From Fagopyrum homotropicum (taxonomy: Eukaryota > Streptophyta > Magnoliopsida > Caryophyllales > Polygonaceae), in contig BSWB01000004.1 in the NCBI GenBank assembly GCA_033239125.1, forward strand, positions 141,175,926 through 141,239,925: a DNA stretch of 64,000 nt, written 5' to 3'. The notes beneath the pieces are model-generated. The model had not been told where the DNA came from and did no database searches. It saw only the letters and a list, made by a program, of their open reading frames with translations. Below are positions 1 through 11,404 of the stretch, piece after piece. Made by a program: the position numbers and the translations under genes. Positions within the stretch are counted from its first letter, which is position 1. Every line of letters starts with the position of its first letter.

Positions 1-1396
1 TTACCAGGTAAGTCTCAAGGAATTAAGATAAAGAACTATAACCTCAAACTAACACACCACCTAAGGGAATAGAATCAACCTTTACCGGGTAAGTCTCAGG
101 CTAACTCACAAAGATGGAATGGAAGCACACTCAAACCCCAATAAAGGATAAACCTTTATTACCTACACTTATGATCTTTGGTAAACAAACTAAGGAATTA
201 CCGGGTAAGTCTCATCCTACGCTTGCATTGAACCAGGAAAGGTGTAATAAGAATAGGATTTGGCAAACTCTAACACTTAACTCTCAGTTTCGGATCAGAT
301 AAGTCACCTCGGTCAGCCAAATTCCACCCCGGCCGAGATGTTCATCGACTGAGCGAGATGCTTAGGGTTAAGGTAAAGACTCGAACTTTCAGGGTCTACT
401 GTGATTAAGATTATTCTATCATTGTTTTTCCCACAACTTTCAGCCAATCACCCTAGAATCACACAAAGAGATTAGCTACTCATCATCATGAAAGTATTAA
501 TCAAATATATGGGATGAAAGAGAATAATTGAACAAGAAAACCTTAAGAGAAAGGCTTCAATAACTGAATCAATTATAAAACCAACAAGCGTTCCTTGGAT
601 AGAAATCCAACAAGACAATCAACAAGGAAGGGAATCTAAGATGATCTTACAAAAACCCTTCGAAAAGCTATAAAAGCTATAGACTTTCTTCCTTCAACCT
701 TCAAAAAGGTTCTTCAAATCTCTCAACTGGAGTATGGCCGCAGCGGTGTATAAAACACAATCGGTGGTATGCGGGGTGATAGCGGATGTATGCAGGATGT
801 ATAGCATGATATGGATTTGTGAAAAATCCAACCCTTTTTATAGGAAAATTACTCTCCAAAGATAAGATATCTTAGAAAGATCTCTTCCCATAAAAATAGG
901 TAAAATATATGGTCTAACTTATCTTCTTCCTTCCAAAAATCCAGCCCAAAAATATAAGATCCTCTTTCCAAAGATAAAATATCTCAGCCAAGAATAAAAT
1001 ATTCTTGCCGCGTCCCAAGTGTTCGCCTCGGTCGAGTCGGCTCCTCTGGATCACCTCGGTCGAGGTGACTCTGTAGTCAACCGAGGTGAATCACAACTGA
1101 ATGTGAAATCTCTCAAATTTGGTCCAAAGTAAATCTTTAATCCATGGCTATGCTTCCTGGATCATTCCTTATGTTCCTGAATGTAGCTCCAATGACTCCA
1201 TAGCTCCTTTTGCTCCTTTTTGATGCAAAACGTGTCATTTTACCTACGATTATAACAAAACTAGGTGTAGACCTCGATTCCCGCAAAGGTAGATGAAACG
1301 ACAATATAATCACATAATATATATACAAACATGCAGATTATTGAAGATAAAACGTCTAAACAAACCCCAAAATATAGACAATAATTCATGCTATCA
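1..1396 (-). repeat. 3' LTR of element A (partial)
   Basis: It matches 6817-8212 without net length change. The outer 386 bp lie left of the window. The inner end reads CATGCTATCA on the plus strand, so the LTR begins TGATAGCATG in element orientation. It carries three of the four ACCGGGTAAGTCTC copies and two clusters of the CCTCGGTCGAGG word (near 303-353 and 1024-1091). Confidence 0.93.
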
Positions 1397-1435
1397 AAAT
1401 ACCCCATACTTAGCCCTTGCTTGTCCCCAAGCAAG
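1397..1435 (-). other. Polypurine tract and adjacent hairpin of element A
   Basis: In element orientation a purine-rich AAGTATGGGGTATTT (1397-1411) directly precedes the 3' LTR and is the expected plus-strand primer. Just upstream, 1416-1435 forms a perfect hairpin with arms CTTGCTTG and CAAGCAAG. The same pair recurs at the 3' LTRs of elements E and H. Confidence 0.7.
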
Positions 1436-2343
1436 TTCCGCATATAAAATACAAGATAGAATGGATTATAAGTCATAAAGATCAATAAGAAAATCTTTCA
1501 AAAACATTTTTATGGTGTGCTACAATCATAGATCACTCTAAGAGAATACTTCATGGAATTTAAAATCAAAATATGATCAAAACATTTTATAAATATGAGA
1601 AAGTTGTTCATCTTTGCATAAAATCGTAGAATGCATAATAAATCGTAATCATCGAAATTAATCATGTATAATCCAGTTTAAACCACTAAGTCAATCAACA
1701 AGCTTGAGGTCTCAAGGGCTTCCCAAAAGAAAAGTCAAGAAACGTGTAGGGTAGGGAAAAGGATATCACTTCACTTTCACTTTGACTTTCAACATCTTCC
1801 ACCAATAAGCTTTGCTTATTTCACACTTTTTCTTTTTTACTTTACTTTTTGGGATGCATGGACAGAGGTGCACAATAACCGAAGCCTAGGAAATCAGCAA
1901 TCATCAATTTCTTGAGATGCATCAAACCCTTGATGCACATACCATGACCCGTTAGGAATATCGCTCAATTCGACTTTGGCAAGACACAAACACCCGGCTA
2001 TGTGAATGGTGCCGAGTTACTCATCATCATGATTGACTTCCCCAAACCTATTTATTGCTTTCTAATACTTTCACTTCCAGCCAACTTCTCAACTTTTACT
2101 TCACTTGCTTTCACCACTTTGCTTGCTTCCTAATTCCCGGATAGGTAAAGGGAGACAAAAATGTATATGAGGGGCTAAGCATGATCAAGAAGAAGAAGAA
2201 AGAAGAATGAATTGCCTTGGTCTTTCTAGGAAGAAAGTGAGAGAACTCATAATGTGGTGTCAACCTTCAAATTCAACATAATTTGGATAAAAACAAAGTA
2301 TTAAACATGCCAAAAATTTCAAACAAAGCATTTAGCAACTTAA
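1436..2343 (-). other. 3' noncoding tail of element A
   Basis: No coding sequence is seen. The stretch is collinear with the tail of element H (34201-35145) and more distantly with the tail of E. It includes a CCTAGGCTTCGG block and a short TGTGTCTTGCCAAAGTC block conserved in all three, so it belongs to the untranslated 3' region of these Athila elements. Confidence 0.8.
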
Positions 2344-2472
2344 ACATCACTAGCATCACACATGATCTCAAAGGGCAAAGTAAATGGCGGTGGTTCGGCC
2401 ATCCTTCTTCTGTCCAAGCACCGCTCCTACGGCTACATCACTAGCATCACACATGATCTCAAAGGGCAAAGT
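2344..2472. repeat. 38-bp direct repeat at a deletion junction
   Basis: Positions 2344-2381 and 2435-2472 are identical copies of 38 bp. The second copy is the RNase H coding strand. The first copy joins it to the 3' tail, where about 3 kb of coding sequence should be. The repeat therefore marks the break that removed RNase H, integrase and the env-like gene from element A. Confidence 0.85.
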
Positions 2473-3600
2473 CCAATCCGGAGGTTGGATAATGGGAGCG
2501 GATATCAACGCTTCCTTAATCTTGTAAAATGCATCAAGACACTCCTGCGAAAACTCAAAAACAACATCTTTATTCAAGAGGTTAGTTAGAGGTTTAGAAA
2601 TCTTAGAGAAGTCCTTGATGAATCTCCTATAGAAACCTGCATGCCCGAGAAAACTCCTCACACCTTTAACAGAACAAGGGGGAGGGAGTTTCTCAATAGT
2701 CTCAATCTTAGCGCGATCGACCTCAATACCTCGATTAGAAACGAGGTGTCCTAGCACAATGCCTTCATTAACCATAAAATGACACTTCTCCCAATTCAAA
2801 ACAAGATTAGTGTCCTCACATCTTTGTAGCACTAGAGAAAAGTTAGATAGGCAATCATCAAAAGTGGAACCATATATCGAAAAATCGTCCATAAATACCT
2901 CCATGATCTCCTCTATGTACTCGGAAAAGATAGCCATCATGCATCGCTGGAAGGTAGCGGGTGCATTGCATAATCCAAATGGCATCCTCCTATAAGCAAA
3001 TGTCCCCCATGGACAAGTGAAAGTGGTCTTCTCCCGATCGTCCGGATGGATAGGAATTTGGAAGAATCCACTATAGCCGTCTAAATAGCAGAAGTGTGAA
3101 TGTTGGGTCAACCGTTCGAGCATTTGATCAATGAAGGGAAGTGGAAAATGGTCCTTCCGAGTGGCCGTGTTCAGCTTCCTATAATCAATGCAAACCCTCC
3201 AGCCCGTAACGGTCCTGGTTGGGATTAACTCGTTGTTCTTATTCGTCACAACGGTCATCCCTCCTTTCTTCGGAACTACATGCACCGGGCTAACCCATTT
3301 GCTGTCCGAGATAGGATATATGATACCTGCATCCAACAACTTAAGAATTTCCTTCTTCACAACCTCTTTCATGATCGGATTTAACCGTCTTTGAGGTTCT
3401 CGTGAAGTCTTATGATCGTCCTCCATTAGAATTCTATGCATGCAGAAAGAAGGATTAATGCCAATAACATCATCTATAGTATAACCCAAAGCCTTTTGAT
3501 GCTTTCTCAGGACATGCATTAGTTTAGACAATTCAGATTCGGAGAGGCCGGGAAGCACTAACAATAACGGGATAAGTAGAATCCGGTCCAAGAAAGACAT
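2368..3600 (-). pseudogene. Element A reverse transcriptase and start of RNase H
   Basis: This codes for the polymerase part of the gag-pol polyprotein. Visible motifs in order are the IIYPISDSKWVSPV region (about residue 93), the first catalytic Asp in YLDGYSGFF (174), MPFGLCNAPATFQ (206) and the FMDDF active site (236-240). These are followed by the thumb and the RNase H opening DASDVAVGAVLGQ. The frame ends at once after the RNase H start, at the deletion junction. About 1 nt is gained or lost near 3545 relative to the gag-protease frame, so the first 18 or so residues of this open frame are not native. Without integrase and full RNase H the copy cannot move itself. Confidence 0.9.
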
Positions 3601-6337
3601 ACCTCACGTGATTTGGGAGTTGTTTAAGCTCCACAACTGGGGGTGCTTTCTGAGGGGAATCCTGGCTTCCTCCTTCCAGTGGAGTAGATCTAGAAATTGG
3701 ACTTTCGAAAGTCTCAGTTGAAATCGTCTCGCCTTCGACCTCGGTCGAGGCGCAGAGGCGGTGACCGAGATGTTCTTCAGTCGCCTCGCTCGGTCCAGAA
3801 AGTGCCTCGGTCGAGGTGCTGTAACTGGAACCGAAACTGGAGATCTTCGTCTCCTGGATTAATTTCTCAGTTTTAGCTCCTGGATCTTCTTCAAGTGCCT
3901 TTAAGCTCCGTATAGCTGCATCACAAGAAGCATCTATACCTTCCTCCATTAAACTGAAACTAATAACTCTTTCAAGTGGATCGTTAATAAGGATAGAGCT
4001 CACCAATTCTCTTGATTCTTCTTCATCATAGATGTTGAAGATATCATCTCCTAGCTGCTCTCCCTTCATGGCCGCAAGTAAAGCGAACTCCACTTCATCT
4101 CTGCCAATATTGAATTTCAACTTGGCGTTCTTACAATCCACATTGCAACCCAAAGTTGCTAGAAATGGCCTCCCGAGAATGATAGGAACAGGATAATCTG
4201 CGGGAATGTCAAGTACTACAAAGTTTATAGGTAAATAGAAGTTACCTAACTTGACCGGAACGTCTTCCAAAATGCCCACGGGATGGATAATGGAGCGATC
4301 TGCCATGTATAACCTTATCTTAACCGGCTTGGGCTCTCCAAGTCCGATCTTAACACATAGCTCCAGCGGAATGATGCTCACGCTAGCTCCTAGATCACAT
4401 AAGGCCTCACAAGTAACATCCCCAAATTGAATGGGAATGCAAAATAAGCCGGGATCTCTCAACTTAGGTGGCATCTTCTCTTTCATGGTTTGTATGAGCT
4501 CCGAGGATTTAGATGTCATCCTTACTTCACCAAAGTCTTCCAGTTTCCTCTTCCTTGATAAGATGTCTTTCAAGAATTTCCCATAGGCGGGCATCCCTAG
4601 AATAGCATCAAGGAAAGGAATGTTAATGTGTAGTTTATTCATCAAGTCAAGGAACTTAACAAAGTGCTTGTCTAGATGTGCTTTGGCCCTTGACTGGGAG
4701 AATGGAAGTGGTGGTTTATATGCAGGAGGTGGAATATAAACTTCAGTTTTCCCCTCCGCTTTCTGTGGCTCCACCTCGGTTGGCATCTCGGCCGAAGTGT
4801 TCTTCGACTGCACCTGGACCGAGGTGGTCTTCGTCGGTATTGGCACCGACCGAGGCACTGGATTTGCAGTCTTCAGTCCACTCCTCGTTGTTATGGCCAT
4901 AACCTGGCCCTTAGGGTTGCTATCCGTCCTTGCTGGAAGCTTCCCTAGATCTCTTGGCGCTTCATTCACCCTACTAGCAAGTTGTTGTTCAAAGGCTTTT
5001 TGGGCCTTCGAAAATGAAGTCATGGATGTCTCCATAGCACTAAGCTTGATCAAGACAGCCTCCAGCACTACGTCTTTCTTTTCCGGCTGGGACGAACTTG
5101 ATCCTTGCCCCTGGCTCTTTAATGGAGTAGAAGAAGAAGAAGGGGAAGAGAGGAAAGGATTAGAGGAATCGTTAGAATTGGAGTTAGAATGATTGTTACT
5201 AGAATTTTGGTTGTTCGCCCTCCAATTATTGTTGTTGGATCCTCTATTGTTGTTGTAGTTGTTGTTCCGGGAACCGTTGTTGTTGTTACGGTATCCATTG
5301 TTGTTGTTCCTTGATCCTTGATCTTCCTTCTTGGTTTGAGCAACCAAGAGTTCCTTCAATTGCTTCACGTCATTCTTCAAAGACGTGAGTTGATTGTTGT
5401 TAGACGGAGCATCTTGGAAGTTAACTCTTTTAACTCCACCTTCAGCTCCTTGGTGGGTATATTTCTCCATATGCAAAGCTTGCTTCTCTATAAAGTCCCA
5501 AGCTTCGTCAATCGCCATGTCCATAAATGTACCGGCGGAAAGTAGTTGGAGGTTGAACGGGGTGCTTCCGTCCAGTCCCTTGAAGTATATCTCCAACAAC
5601 TCTATCTTTGGAATCCCATGATGTGGGCAATCCAAGAGAATGTCTTTAAACCTCTCCCATGACTTGGACAAGCTCTCCTTGTCCTTCATAATGAATGCAT
5701 TAATCTTCCCTCTCATTTCAGCGGTCTTAGAGGGGGGAAATAATTTAGTCAAGAATTCCGTAGTCATCTCCTCCCAAGTGCTAATTTTTCTTGGAGGAAG
5801 AGATTGATACCAAGTAAGAGCTCTATCTTTTAAAGAAAAGTAAAAAGGTCTTAGCTTGTAGTTGTTGTTTTCTATTCTTGAGGGTCTCAAGGTCTCCATC
5901 AAGATCTCATAGTTTTGAAGATGTTGATGAGGAGATTCCTGCTCTAGCCCTCCAAACTGGAGGGCTAGAGCAGGAATTGGGACCTGCCTCGGTCGAGGGT
6001 CTGGAACTGGGACCTGCATCGGTCGAGGATCGGGAACTGGATCTTTCCTCGGTCGAAGTAGATACTGGTCTCGTAAGGCTACCATATCTGCTTCGATCGC
6101 TTCAGTCTTGGTCCGAGTTTCTTCTTTCTTCTGCCTCAATTCTTCTCTGCTAAGGCGTAGCTGTTCTAACGCCTCTTTCAATTTGGCCTCAAGATCGCGA
6201 TTGTCTTGGTTGGCCATCTTTGCTTCTCTCAAGCGTCGTTTGTATGTCTTTTCTGGTTCGGGATCGTAAGGAACGATTTCCTTCCCAGTGCGGGTTCTTC
6301 GCATAAACCTAAGAAAGAACCTGGGAAAGTCACTCAA
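3533..6337 (-). pseudogene. Element A gag and protease
   Basis: A 934-codon open frame codes for the capsid precursor and aspartic protease. A basic, coiled N-terminus (about 10-90) is followed by short VPDPRP repeats (100-120), the plant retrotransposon gag domain (about 134-290, with SPHQHLQNYEILMETL and SWERFKDILLDCPHHGIP), an Asn-rich linker (340-395) and the protease with DLGASVSIIP at 648. DLGAS replaces the usual D-S/T-G-A, as is known for Athila. No CCHC zinc knuckle is seen. Word copies CCTCGGTCGAGG are embedded in the coding strand (3739, 3805, 5987). A start at the second Met, 6304, is also possible. The open frame breaks from the RT frame near 3545. Confidence 0.9.
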
Positions 6338-6406
6338 GTAGAGTGGTTAGTAGACACGGGGCAAGTGCCCCAAAAGCGTACCGCAACCGGCTCGGTCTAG
6401 ACCAAG

Positions 6407-6424
6407 TCCCCGGCAACGGCGCCA
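6407..6424 (-). promoter_or_regulatory. Primer binding site of element A
   Basis: In element orientation the 18 nt TGGCGCCGTTGCCGGGGA lie 6 nt inside the 5' LTR and match the 3' end of tRNA-Asp, the known Athila primer. They place the 5' LTR on the right and fix the minus orientation. Confidence 0.92.
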
Positions 6425-6430
6425 AAAACT

Positions 6431-8212
6431 TGTTCGCTCCAAACAGTGTGTGCAAGCTTTAAATTTATAACCCTAGATGTAAGCTTAAAACAAAGATGCG
6501 AACCCGCAGTGTACGGGTCAATCGTAGTAAAAAGCAAGAAATTCCAAGGGTCGATCACAGGGACTTAGTGAAACAAAGTCGAAATAGGTAAGCTTTAACA
6601 ATTACTAACCACAAAGCAATTAAAACAATCAAAGATGATAAAAGTCAATAAAGGAAATATGCAATTCTAGGGATTAAAGCATCCAGTTGTGGTTCCAACT
6701 CAAGATCTAAAGATAAGCGGACAAAGCTGAGGTTTTTGCATGGGGAAGGTGTTACTAAAGTGGAATAGATCACCGGGTAAGTCTCACTACTCACTAATCC
6801 CAAACCGTAACTCCTATTACCGGGTAAGTCTCAAGGAATTAAGATAAAGAACTATAACCTCAAACTAACACACCACCTAAGGGAATAGAATCAACCTTTA
6901 CCGGGTAAGTCTCAGGCTAACTCACAAAGATGGAATGGAAGCACACTCAAACCCCAATAAAGGATAAACCTTTCTTAACTACACTTATGATCTTTGGTAA
7001 ACAAACTAAGGAATTACCGGGTAAGTCTCATCCTAGGCTTGCATTGAACCAAGAAAGGTGTAATAAGAATAAGATTTGGCAAACTCTAACACTTAACTCT
7101 CAGTTTCGAATCAGATAAGTCACCTCGGTCAGCCAAATTCCACCCCGGCCGAGATGTTCATCGACTGAGCGAGATGCTTAGGGTTAAGGTAAAGACTCGA
7201 ACTTTCAGGGTCTACTGTGATTAAGATTATTCTATCATTGTTTTTCCCACAACTTTCAGCCAATCACCCTAGAATCACACAAAGAGATTAGCCACTCATC
7301 ATCATGAAAGTATTGATCAAATATATGGGAAGAAAGAGAATAATTGAACAAGAAAACCTTAAGAGAAAGGCTTCAATAACTGAATCAATTATAAAACCAA
7401 CAAGCGTTCCTTGGATAGAAATCCAACAAGACAATCAACAAGGAAGGAAATCTAAGATGATCTTACAAAAACCCTTCGAAAAGCTATAAAAGCTATAGAC
7501 TTTCTTCCTTCAACCTTCAAAAAGGTTCTTCAAATCTCCCAACTGGAGTATGGCCGCAGCGGTGTATAAAACACAATCGGTGGTATGCGGGGTGATAGCG
7601 GATGTATGCAGGATGTATAGCATGATATGGATTTGTGGAAAATCCAACCCTTTTTATAGGAAAATTACTCTCCAAAGATAAGATATCTTAGAAAGATCTC
7701 TTCCCATAAAAATAGGTAAAATATATGGTCTAACTTATCTTCTTCCTTCCAAAAATCCAGCCCAAAAATATAAGATCCTCTTTCCAAAGATAAAAGATCT
7801 CAGCCAAGAATAAAATATTCTTGCCGAGTCCCAAGTGTTCGCCTCGGTCGAGTCGGCTCCTCTGGATCACCTCGGTTGAGGTGACTCTGTAGTCAACCGA
7901 GGTGAATCACAACTGAATGTGAAATCTCTCAAATCTGGTCCAAAGTAAATCTTTAATCCATGGCTATGCTTCCTGGATCATTCCTTATGTTCCTGAATGT
8001 AGCTCCAATGACTCCATAGCTCCTTTTGCTCCTTTTTGATGCAAAACGTGTCATTTTACCTACGATTATAACAAAACTAGGTGTAGACCTCGATTTCCGC
8101 AAAGGTAGATGAAACGACAATATAATCACATAATATATATACAAACATGCAGATTATTGAAGATAAAACGTCTAAACAAACCCCAAAATATAGACAATAA
8201 TTCATGCTGTCA
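6431..8212 (-). repeat. 5' LTR of element A
   Basis: The LTR is 1782 bp, bounded by TGACAGCATG and GGAGCGAACA in element orientation. It holds four ACCGGGTAAGTCTC blocks (near 6772, 6819, 6900, 7016) and two clusters of CCTCGG/CGAGG words (near 7120-7170 and 7840-7905). It shares this plan with both H LTRs and, with other words, with the LTRs of E, D1 and D2. Confidence 0.95.
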
Positions 8213-9260
8213 CCAAGCTACAACAAAATTGACAAGCAATAAATTTAGAGCTAGTTACTTCCCTTTCGTCATTGTCCTCTAGCAACTTCTTCAATTCATT
8301 TGACTAGGTTGGTGAGGGCATCTATCTTGACATCTCTATCTACTCCCTCGGTTACCTTGATTATCTTCCTTTGGGATGAATATCTTTCACAATGCTTAAC
8401 ATGTTTTTCAATGAAGTTTCAAGCTTCATCCACATCCATCTACACAAATGTAACTCCCGAAAGTGGATCAATCTTATCTCTTGTTTGATCACCAAACCCT
8501 TTGTAGAATATCTCCAAGAGTACTAGTTTTGGCTCTCTATGATGTGGACGATCTAGAAGTAAGTCTTTGAACATCTCCCAACTTTGGTATAAGTTGTATC
8601 CACACTCCATCTTGAAGCTGAATATCTTTCTTCTCATCACCTCCGTCCTATTTGGTGAAAAAAATTTATTAAGGAACTCATGAGACAGCTATTCCCATGA
8701 AGTGATGTTCCTAAATGATATGGATTAGTACCATTCCTTTGCTTTACCTCTAAGTGAGAAAGAAAATGCTCTCAACTTCAACTCCGAGGACTCAACTCCT
8801 TTTAACTTTACCGTCTCCAAAAGTTCATTGTAGTTGGCTCGGTGCAAGTGTGGAGTTTTGGATGACCCTCATCCAAATTGATTTTGCATTACCATTTGAA
8901 TCATGACACTCTTTAGCTCGAAATTTTTGGGTAAATTGTTTCTAAAAACTACTCCTAGAGGTAGAATATGCTTTGTCGGATCCATCCTTTCACCTAAGGT
9001 CCTTGCTGCATAAACTCTAGTGTTACCTTTTCTAGGCACTTCTCTAAACACTTCCTCTTGCTTGGGTTCTCTAGCAAGGTCTTCTTGATCTAATAGGCTA
9101 GCCTCAAGATCAATGATTATTTGCCTTTTCGCTCATCTCTTTCCCTAGCTTGAGCCATTTGATTTTATTGATCCATAACAACTCTTTGCTTCTTTTGCAT
9201 TCTTATCTTCCTCAAGGTTCTTTCAATTTCGGTATCAAGTGGCGTGAGCTCCTTGTTTGC
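8213..9260 (-). pseudogene. Gag remnant of gypsy element B
   Basis: Broken minus-strand pieces match the gag of elements A and E. An N-terminal piece reads LTPLDTEIERTLRKIRM (near 9200-9250). A piece with RTLGERMDPTKHILPLGV lies at 8869-9051, and a gag-domain piece with YQSWEMFKDLLLDRPHHREP at 8440-8640. Several stops and frame changes separate them, so no product is expected. The remnant is cut at 8212 by element A, and the rest of B lies left of the window. It is clearly older than A. Confidence 0.8.
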
Positions 9261-9373
9261 ACTCCTTAGCATACAAGTGTACAAGCGAAGACACAAACAC
9301 AAGTGTATGAAAAGTAACAAAACACTCTATACTAGTAGTGATAACTTCAAAAACAAAGTCAAGCAATCAATAG

Positions 9374-9391
9374 TCCCCGACAACGGCGTCA
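9374..9391 (-). promoter_or_regulatory. Primer binding site of element B
   Basis: In element orientation TGACGCCGTTGTCGGGGA matches the tRNA-Asp-type site of elements A and E with two changes. It lies 6 nt inside the B LTR, the same spacing as in A. Confidence 0.85.
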
Positions 9392-9995
9392 AAAACTTGA
9401 TGTGAGCTAGATGGACTATGATCTAACCACATAATATCGCAAGTATACGTCCGTGTCAATGTAATTATGTGATATACCATCAAGGTTGATATCCCAAGAG
9501 ACTATGTATATCACAACTTTGTCTTAAATCCAACTAGTAAAAAAACAAGAGTATGTAAAATGAAAGGCAAAAGGGGTGACCAAGTGATCAAGATGCTAGC
9601 TGTTTGAAGTAACAAATATCAACTAAAAAATATCTATGGATAAAACAATAAGAATTGGGAATATTCCTCCAAGTCATAGGTAAGTACATATATGATCATG
9701 TTGTGTTTGATAAAATATAGGAGAGTTTAAGTCACAAATACAAATGGAGCATGATATAGGTATGCTTTGTCAAGGCATTTGGCTTGTTTCAACTAATGAA
9801 TATCACATGGTGGTTGCTATTTACTCATTAGTTGATAAGATTCACTATAACATATAACTATATTTAACTATGCAAGCATCACATGGTGTTTAATATTTGC
9901 TTACACAAATCGACATAGCCATATTTGAACATTCACAAGACAAATTTGCTTAGCAATCCTCTTGGTCCTAGCTAGCATCATCCAAGCATTATAGG

Positions 9996-10355
9996 TAAGG
10001 CTGTGCAAAATCGGACCGGACCGGACCGGTTCCGGTCCGGTCCACGGTCCAGGTTTTTTTAAAAATCTGGGTTACGGTCCAGTCCGGTCCAGTTCGGTCT
10101 AATCCGGTCCATTCCGGTCCGGTTTTGGACCGTAAAACCTCACCAAAATTGCACAATTAAGGTACAAACCGGTCCAATCCGGTCCGGTCTGGTCCGGTCC
10201 GTAATGTTCAAAATTGCACAATTTATGTACAAATCGGTCCAACCCGGAACTGGACCGGTCCGGACTGGACCGTTACGGTCCGGTCCTGGTCCGGTCTACG
10301 GTCCTAGATTTTCTTAATTTACGGTCCTCCGGTCTGGACCGTATGCACAGCCCTA
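9996..10355. mobile_element. Non-autonomous hAT MITE, 360 bp
   Basis: The terminal inverted repeats are TAAGGCTGTGCA and TAGGGCTGTGCA, and an exact 8-bp target duplication ATTATAGG flanks both sides (9988-9995, 10356-10363). Eight-base duplications and this end type are characteristic of hAT elements. The interior is filled with CCGGTCC/GGACCGG words and codes for nothing. Confidence 0.9.
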
Positions 10356-11177
10356 ATTATAGGCATCAAACATTGCATAATCATCTTAATTACTTATAGG
10401 TCTCATCTAAGATGATCAATTCATCAAAACAGTCATTCATACATGGAAATATTCAATGTGCTAAGGGAACAATCTAGATTAAATCTAATCTAGCATCCGA
10501 CATTCAATAAGATCAAGCATGGATGTACATTCAAATAAGATTGGAAACTTGTATATGCTACTAGTAATGCTTTTTGATTCTCCATATTTTATATACACAT
10601 CATATATCAAGACAATTCTAGCATGATTTGAAGTTTTCACCTCAATCCTAGCAAGGTGATTAATCACTCATGACCGAAAACTCAATAACATAAATAGTTG
10701 AGACGAATACCATGGTGACAACTAGATTGAAAATAAGGAAAGTGGGAAGAAGAATGAACTAATATGGATTTAGCAATTCAAAGTTATGGCCAAAATAAGA
10801 TTGAAAATGGATCTAGATAAGAGATATGTGAAAAATTTCAAGAACACTTCAATACTTCCTTGTCAATATGTTGCTTACAAAGAGAGAATTTAAGAGAATT
10901 GTTTTGTGCCTTGGATAATATTAATTAAAGGGATCCATTCTCTCTATTATAGGTAAAATTTATGGTCCCTCATCTAGAATCATCCAAACAAACTCACACA
11001 TCAAGTGTGAGTTTGCTGCAAAAGTGGTTTACACCGGGTAGATGGTCGAGTTTTGCGTAGCCTTACGTCCGGTTGTAGAGCCTCTACCTCGATTTTTTTC
11101 ACCGCCATTGGAGATTTACACATAGTTTGAGTTTCAGTGCTTCTTTGGTCGAGTTTTTGTGCTTCTTAGGTCAAGTT

Positions 11178-11352
11178 TGTAACACCCCAAGTTCTTGGAA
11201 CTCGGGGAGCTACTGGTTAGGACCTCACAATGGGTCCCGGCCATGGTTTAACAACAATTTTACTAGGATCTTACAACAAGGCACAAATGTATATAAAACA
11301 ATTTCCAAAACATAATGTTTTTATGGTATGAATGTACACATGTGACAGCCTT

Positions 11353-11404
<52 letters not shown>

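Larger units (their letters stand above)
1..8212 (-). mobile_element. Athila-type Ty3/gypsy element A, internally deleted
   Basis: This is a minus-strand LTR retrotransposon. Its 5' LTR (6431-8212), tRNA-Asp-type primer site, gag-protease and reverse transcriptase are present. RNase H beyond its first strand, integrase and the env-like gene are missing, and the 3' LTR runs off the left window edge. The lineage call rests on the FMDDF reverse transcriptase, the DLGAS protease motif and the primer site, which are known features of Athila. The two LTR copies align base for base over 1396 bp with about 19 differences. The element sits in the gag region of element B, because B-type gag resumes directly at 8213. 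The left target duplication lies outside the window; the right flank starts CCAAG. Confidence 0.9.

Noticed and set aside
6771..7035. Regular ACCGGGTAAGTCTC repeats as a CRISPR array
   Set aside because: Plant DNA, unequal spacers, and the same blocks recur in every copy of the LTR family.
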